From NCBI RefSeq assembly GCF_000283155.1, contig NW_004454180.1, positions 24,042,595 to 24,106,594 on the forward strand: a stretch of 64,000 nucleotides of DNA, in the 5' to 3' direction. The translations under genes and the position numbers were made by a program. The stretch comes from Ceratotherium simum simum. Lineage: Eukaryota; Chordata; Mammalia; Perissodactyla; Rhinocerotidae. A model generated the notes under the pieces. The model was not told the origin of the DNA. It saw nothing but the letters and a program-made list of their open reading frames with translations, and did no database searches. Of the stretch, positions 59,901 through 64,000 are shown piece by piece (positions within the stretch are counted from its first letter, which is position 1; each line of letters starts with the position of its first letter).

Positions 59901-60354
59901 CACTAAAAAGTGCAGCCTGGCTGGTGAGTCAAGAGAAGAGTGGTTCATTGTCTTAGTTTGATGTATCTTCAAAAGAGCATTTTATAAGAACTGGAGAGCA
60001 CCAGTTTTCCGATTGAATGGCCATGAGAAGATAGGTATGTACAAGAGAATTTCATCTGAAGGAAAATGCATAGTGTTTATGTATGGGGCACTGTCTCTAA
60101 TATTGATCTTCATGTTTGGGTTCCAAACCACTAAGTACACAAATTCTATATTAAAAGTCACTTTAAGTGTCTGTGTATTTATATGCTTTTAAATGCTGCC
60201 AGTATTAGCTCAAATACATACCCACAGAAAATTCAGGAATCTACTTAACTCTTTCCTTCCTATCCTTGATTAGAAATTGGAAATCAGATTTCTCCAGCTT
60301 TTTGTTTTAAAATATGTAGAAAATTGGATTTTCTGTTTTCCAAGCACAATCTCT
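56992..60354. other. Downstream flank with nothing recognised
   Basis: No gene or repeat family recognised apart from a short CACA/CATA tract at about 58989-59010. The 111-codon frame at 58784-59119 has no domain. Confidence 0.45.
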
Positions 60355-60410
60355 TTTCATTTATTCATGCATTCATTCAACTATTTAATCATACAACATC
60401 TACTGAGTAT
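60355..60410 (-). repeat. Short L2 end, antisense
   Basis: TTCATTTATTCATGCATTCA and ATCTACTGAGTATCCATTTT resemble the antisense L2 terminus. Confidence 0.5.
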
Positions 60411-60639
60411 CCATTTTCATAGTAACTCAACAGCACATCAATAAAGTCGTTATCAAACTGTGGTCCAAACTTTAATCCTGCATTTCTCCACATTAATTTC
60501 TTTGGCTTCCTTGTTGATCACAACCTGTTTCTCATTCTATCATCCAAATCATGTGGTTTAGAGATGGGCCTTACTGTCCAGCTGGCCAGGCATTAATCTG
60601 GCTTTAAGGACCTACCTGCTTTAATGATCTACTCTCAGG

Positions 60640-60835
60640 GAGTCAGAATAGTTAAGTACTAAAAAGATCTGGAGGAAAAGTTCCCAGGGCTCTGTCACTG
60701 GGTTCATGTTTCTTTATGGGCAAGCTACTTAACATCTCTGCATCTCCATCTCTTGAAATGACCATAACACTAGCTACCTCACAAGGGTGCTGTGAGGCTT
60801 ACCATGAAAGCAAGAGGGAATGGTATGTAGAATGG
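60640..60835 (+). repeat. MIR SINE fragment
   Basis: Sense MIR: GGGCAAGCTACTTAACATCT, CTGCATCTCCATCTCTTGAA, CTAGCTACCTCACAAGGGTG, TGTGAGGCTTACCATG. Confidence 0.7.
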
Positions 60836-62132
60836 GGGAGCTTATTACAAAGGTGCTACAGGATTTAGAGTGGCTGGATGAAGTCATTGAGTATGAGCCC
60901 CTCTCCCCCTGGGTGTGCCAGGTCTACCAGGATATGTCTACACCTGTTTACAACTAGAATCTAAAATGGCATTGACCGTCAGTTGGCTTGGTTTATCTTT
61001 AATACGACCTCTATATGACCTCTACAAGACTCATCACAAACCCCCCTCTCTCTTTGAGAGATACTGGCTTGCAAAAATTATTAAACTAATTTTAACAAAG
61101 CATAATAAAATTACTCACTTCCAGGTGCTGGGGGTGGGGGAAGAATTATTTATTTCAATATGAAACAAGAGTTTGAATGGATATCATCAAGGGGATGCAT
61201 TGTATTGGAGAAATTTATTGCCTAGGGCTTTCTGTCGTTTTCAGTCTGATTCCCTAGCTTTCTGTACCATTGTTTTAGCATACATCCCTTTTTCCCTTTT
61301 CTTGGAAGGGAAGCTATAATCCTCCTCATTTCACGATGATTCTTTTCACGCAGTCTGTTTTGCTCAAAGGACAAACTCTTTTCAACAACTATTGTAATTA
61401 TTTTCTTAGAGGGCCATTTTTAATTGCCATATTGTTTAGCTAAGCCCTATTTTCTTGGTGTCCTTCAAAACTGTCAGTTGCTTTAAAATACAGGGGCGGG
61501 AGGGGGGAGCTGATAAGCACATTGTTGTAATTGATTTGTATGTTTGAATTGTCTTATCAGAAAACAAGGTTATGAATTTCATCTGTTGAGACACAAAAAT
61601 AAAATACTTTCCTAAAAAAATTGTATTTGGTTTTTGGATGTTCTAAAACAGCATTTATTCTTCTCTTATTTTATTAATGTTTGATTAATAGTGTTGCATT
61701 ATTAATCATATATTATAATAGAAGCTTAACGTTCTTCTACATTCATTGGTATAACTCAATTTTTTATTACATATACTTGGGAAACAATAAAATAAAATTG
61801 TTTAAGATTCAGAATTGAAAGAAATCAAGAAAAGCCAATTCTGAGGGATCTGTAATTCAAGGCTGACCATGGAATTACATAAGACAGATGAGTGTGAAGA
61901 AATAGGCTTTCCAAGGTATATGGTAACAGGACCTCTTTTTTTGTCCCACCCCTGCCCCAGCACAAAATGTCACTGCAAGTGATGAGAAATGACCAGGAGA
62001 TGTTATTTCCATCAATCAGGAAACTTTAAGAAATGAGATGAAAATAATTGAACCTGATTCAAAAAAATCTCTGGGCCAAGATTCTGCCATAGTAATTTAG
62101 AGAAATTGCACACACAAAAAAAAATCATTAGT
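60836..62132. other. Downstream flank, otherwise unassigned
   Basis: Apart from the candidate block at 61440-61720, no gene or repeat family recognised. The open frame at 60915-61163 has no domain. Confidence 0.4.
61440..61720. promoter_or_regulatory. Candidate regulatory block (inverted GATA and TGATTAAT pairs)
   Basis: Repeat-free block with a GGGGCGGGAGGGG motif (about 61494-61506), two GATA-type sites in opposite directions (CTGATAAG at 61510-61517, CTTATCAG at 61553-61560) and two TGATTAAT homeodomain-type sites in opposite directions (61682-61689 and 61701-61708, 11 bases apart). The motifs are seen directly. Regulatory function is inference from motif density and position about 11 kb after LINGO2. 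Confidence 0.3.
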
Positions 62133-62526
62133 ATCTTAGCTCAGGCTGAATAACAAAATACCATAACTGGGTGGCTTAAACAATGAAAATTTATTTCTCA
62201 CAGTTCTCGAGGCTGGGAAGTCCAGGATCAAGGCACCAGCAGGGTCAGTATCTGGTGAGAAGTCTCTCTGTGAGTTGCAGACAGCTCCTTTCTCACTGTC
62301 CTCACGCAACCTTCCCCTGGTGCGTGCCCAGCAGGAGAGGGAGATGTCTCTTTCTCTCCCTCTTTTTATAAGGCCCACCATTCCTATCAGATTAGGACTC
62401 CACCCTTCAGACCTCATTTAACCTTAATTTCCCCCTAAAAGCCCTACCTCCAAATACAACCACAATGGGGGTTAGGGTTTTAACACATGAATTTAGGGGG
62501 TGGGAGACACAATTCAGTCCATAGCA
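62133..62526 (-). mobile_element. MLT1-type solo LTR (ERVL-MaLR), antisense
   Basis: On the minus strand it begins TGCTATGGACTGAATTGTGT at 62526 and carries the MLT1 words AATTAAGGTTAAATGAGGTC, CTTATAAAAAGAGGG and GCTGGTGCCTTGATCCTGGA. It ends AAACAAT/GTTTAAGCCACCCAGTTATG and a decayed CTGAGCTAAGATA near 62133. It is less diverged than the LTR at 10205-10759. No internal region, so a solo LTR. Confidence 0.85.
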
Positions 62527-63799
62527 GTTGGTTTCTGCACATTCATCCAAGTACTACATCATCTTTATTTACCGTGAGCATGAGAGATAGTATATAATAT
62601 TAGGAAGGCAAGTTAGAGAAGTGGATACAAGTAAAGATGTGATGAAAAGGGTTTTCAACAACTTGCAAAGATTCCTCTCCTTGTTGCACTTACTTTACTA
62701 CTCCTTGACTCTCCAAGACTCTGGCCTACTTGTCGCTAATTTTCCACAATGACATATGACTTTTCATTCTATCTCACCAAAGTCCTTAAAGGGCCGTGTC
62801 TACTGATTTCTCACATCTCCAGAATTATGTTATCATTTCTCAAAAAATCTTAACCTTTTAAATTTCTTTCTCTCCTATTCAATGTCATTAGTTAACATCC
62901 TTCTGGAATACTCATCCCTCCTCTGATGCTCCTCTCAAACACTTCAACTTCTCTTTTGACTATGACCCCCTCCCCACCCACTAAAGAAAGCACTACACAG
63001 AGTCCATTTCAGGGAAAAAGATATGACCGTATTCTCCTCAGGGTCTAAAATTGACTCATATCCAGGTCAGCTGCACCATTTTCAGTAAGCAGACTGGCTC
63101 ACCCATGCGAGCCAAGTGACGGGCTGTTTGCTTGTTCTCCATAGTTATTTTGGGTGGAAAAGTTCATCGGAGTGTTCTCATCCTAGCCAGCACCACAGCG
63201 TTTACTGAAACCATTTGCTTGACCCGAAGACTCCTGGCGAATAAAATGTAGAAATCCAAACTGTCTGTCTAAAAAAGATAACAGCCCAAATTAAAACTTG
63301 CTCAAGACGCCCACAAGTTCCCCTGTGGCTGTTCCTGCTGGGTTTGCAGATAGCACAGAACCAGGGTGCCAGGCTCAGGGTGATAAGCCTACATTTGTCC
63401 AATATGCTTACTCTCCATGAGGTTCCCAGTGCACCAGAATGCTGTGTCAGAGGCTGGGCCGCAAGGACTTGGTACCACACTGGAATACGAAGTTCCAGAA
63501 ATCCGGGAGAGGTCGGAGAAACAGAGTGAGAGTCCTCATGGAAAACAACTTTGCTTTCTCAAAGATTCGATTTGTGTTTACTAAGCTAGATTCCCTCGTA
63601 TGAAACACTGTCCTTTGCATTTTGTGAGCACTATAGGGGTCACTGCTGCAGTGATTTCCAAGGCTGGAACTTGAACTTCTTAACCCCTCATATCCTATTT
63701 GTGTACATCTGACCATTAGTTAGCTAAGCTCCTCAAACATTACGCTTTCAAAGGTCCGGAACAAGACATATGACACTGAAGTAATTAACAAGGAGCCAT
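62527..63799. other. Downstream flank with nothing recognised
   Basis: No gene or repeat family recognised. Open frames at 63202-63716 on both strands have no domain. Confidence 0.45.
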
Positions 63800-64000
63800 T
63801 GTGTTTCATTTTTCCTAATTAAAAATAGTATATATACTTGCTCACGGTAGAAATTTGGGGAAATACAGAGGGGTCGGGAAAAAGTCATTCATGTTCCCAT
63901 GTTTCAAAGGCAATCAGTTATTATTACAGTATAATTCCTTTTGGTCTTTTCAAAATAATAAACTAGGTTTTAAAATAGAGATTTAAAATGTTTCACTGTC
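63800..64000. repeat. Old LINE-1-like 3' fragment at window edge
   Basis: GAAATTTGGGGAAATACAGA, GGAAAAAGTCATTCATGTTC and TACAGTATAATTCCTTTTGG resemble an old L1 3' region. Runs off the right edge; orientation and family uncertain. Confidence 0.4.

Noticed and set aside
1..64000. CRISPR array, operon or prokaryote-style mobile system
   Set aside because: There are no regularly spaced identical repeats, no dense gene packing and no ribosome-binding-site pattern. The sequence is clearly mammalian nuclear DNA.

Overview
This window is mammalian nuclear DNA, almost certainly from an equid (most likely horse). Six tRNA-derived SINEs carry the hallmarks of the equine repetitive element (ERE) family: a GGGCCGGCCC-type head, a B-box-like GGTTCRRATCC and a tail containing GAGGAAGATTAGCCCTGAGC-like units. 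The rest of the repeat content is the common mammalian background (MIR, L2, L1, MLT1-type LTRs, a small Tigger-like DNA transposon). Introns are huge, base composition is AT-rich, and there is no bacterial-type gene packing. Family names were assigned by eye from remembered consensus patterns, so subfamily labels and exact edges are approximate.

The only protein-coding gene is LINGO2, on the + strand. Its whole 606-residue coding sequence lies in a single terminal exon (CDS 48292-50112). The exon begins at 48257, after a good branch point, pyrimidine tract and AG. A short 5' UTR piece with an in-frame stop fixes the ATG. The 3' UTR follows, with a first AATAAA at 50851-50856. The product is a type I neuronal membrane protein: signal peptide, cysteine-capped leucine-rich repeats, one Ig domain, one membrane helix and a short conserved tail.

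Layout. 1-48256 is read as the last intron of LINGO2, since the upstream noncoding exons of this gene lie far away. It holds an antisense L1 at the left edge with an ERE inserted in it, many MIR and L2 fragments (about 2-43 kb), an antisense MLT1 LTR (10.2-10.8 kb), a Tigger-like element (15.06-15.26 kb), a cluster of four EREs (27.2-31.7 kb), and a large TG/TA microsatellite (36.5-36.7 kb). At 44-45.6 kb a sense L1 endonuclease-region fragment is split by a solo LTR, and an antisense L1 follows at 45.7-46.9 kb. From 48257 to 50875 is the LINGO2 terminal exon. From 50876 to 64000 is downstream flank, strikingly poor in recognisable repeats until about 60 kb, then a MIR, a candidate regulatory block (61.4-61.8 kb), an MLT1 LTR (62.1-62.5 kb) and an L1-like piece at the right edge.

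I found no RNA gene, CRISPR array or second protein gene, and no sign of an undescribed multi-gene system. The observations most worth checking are the nested insertions, three perfect inverted repeats of unknown origin, and the 61.4-61.8 kb block with paired homeodomain-like and GATA-like sites.
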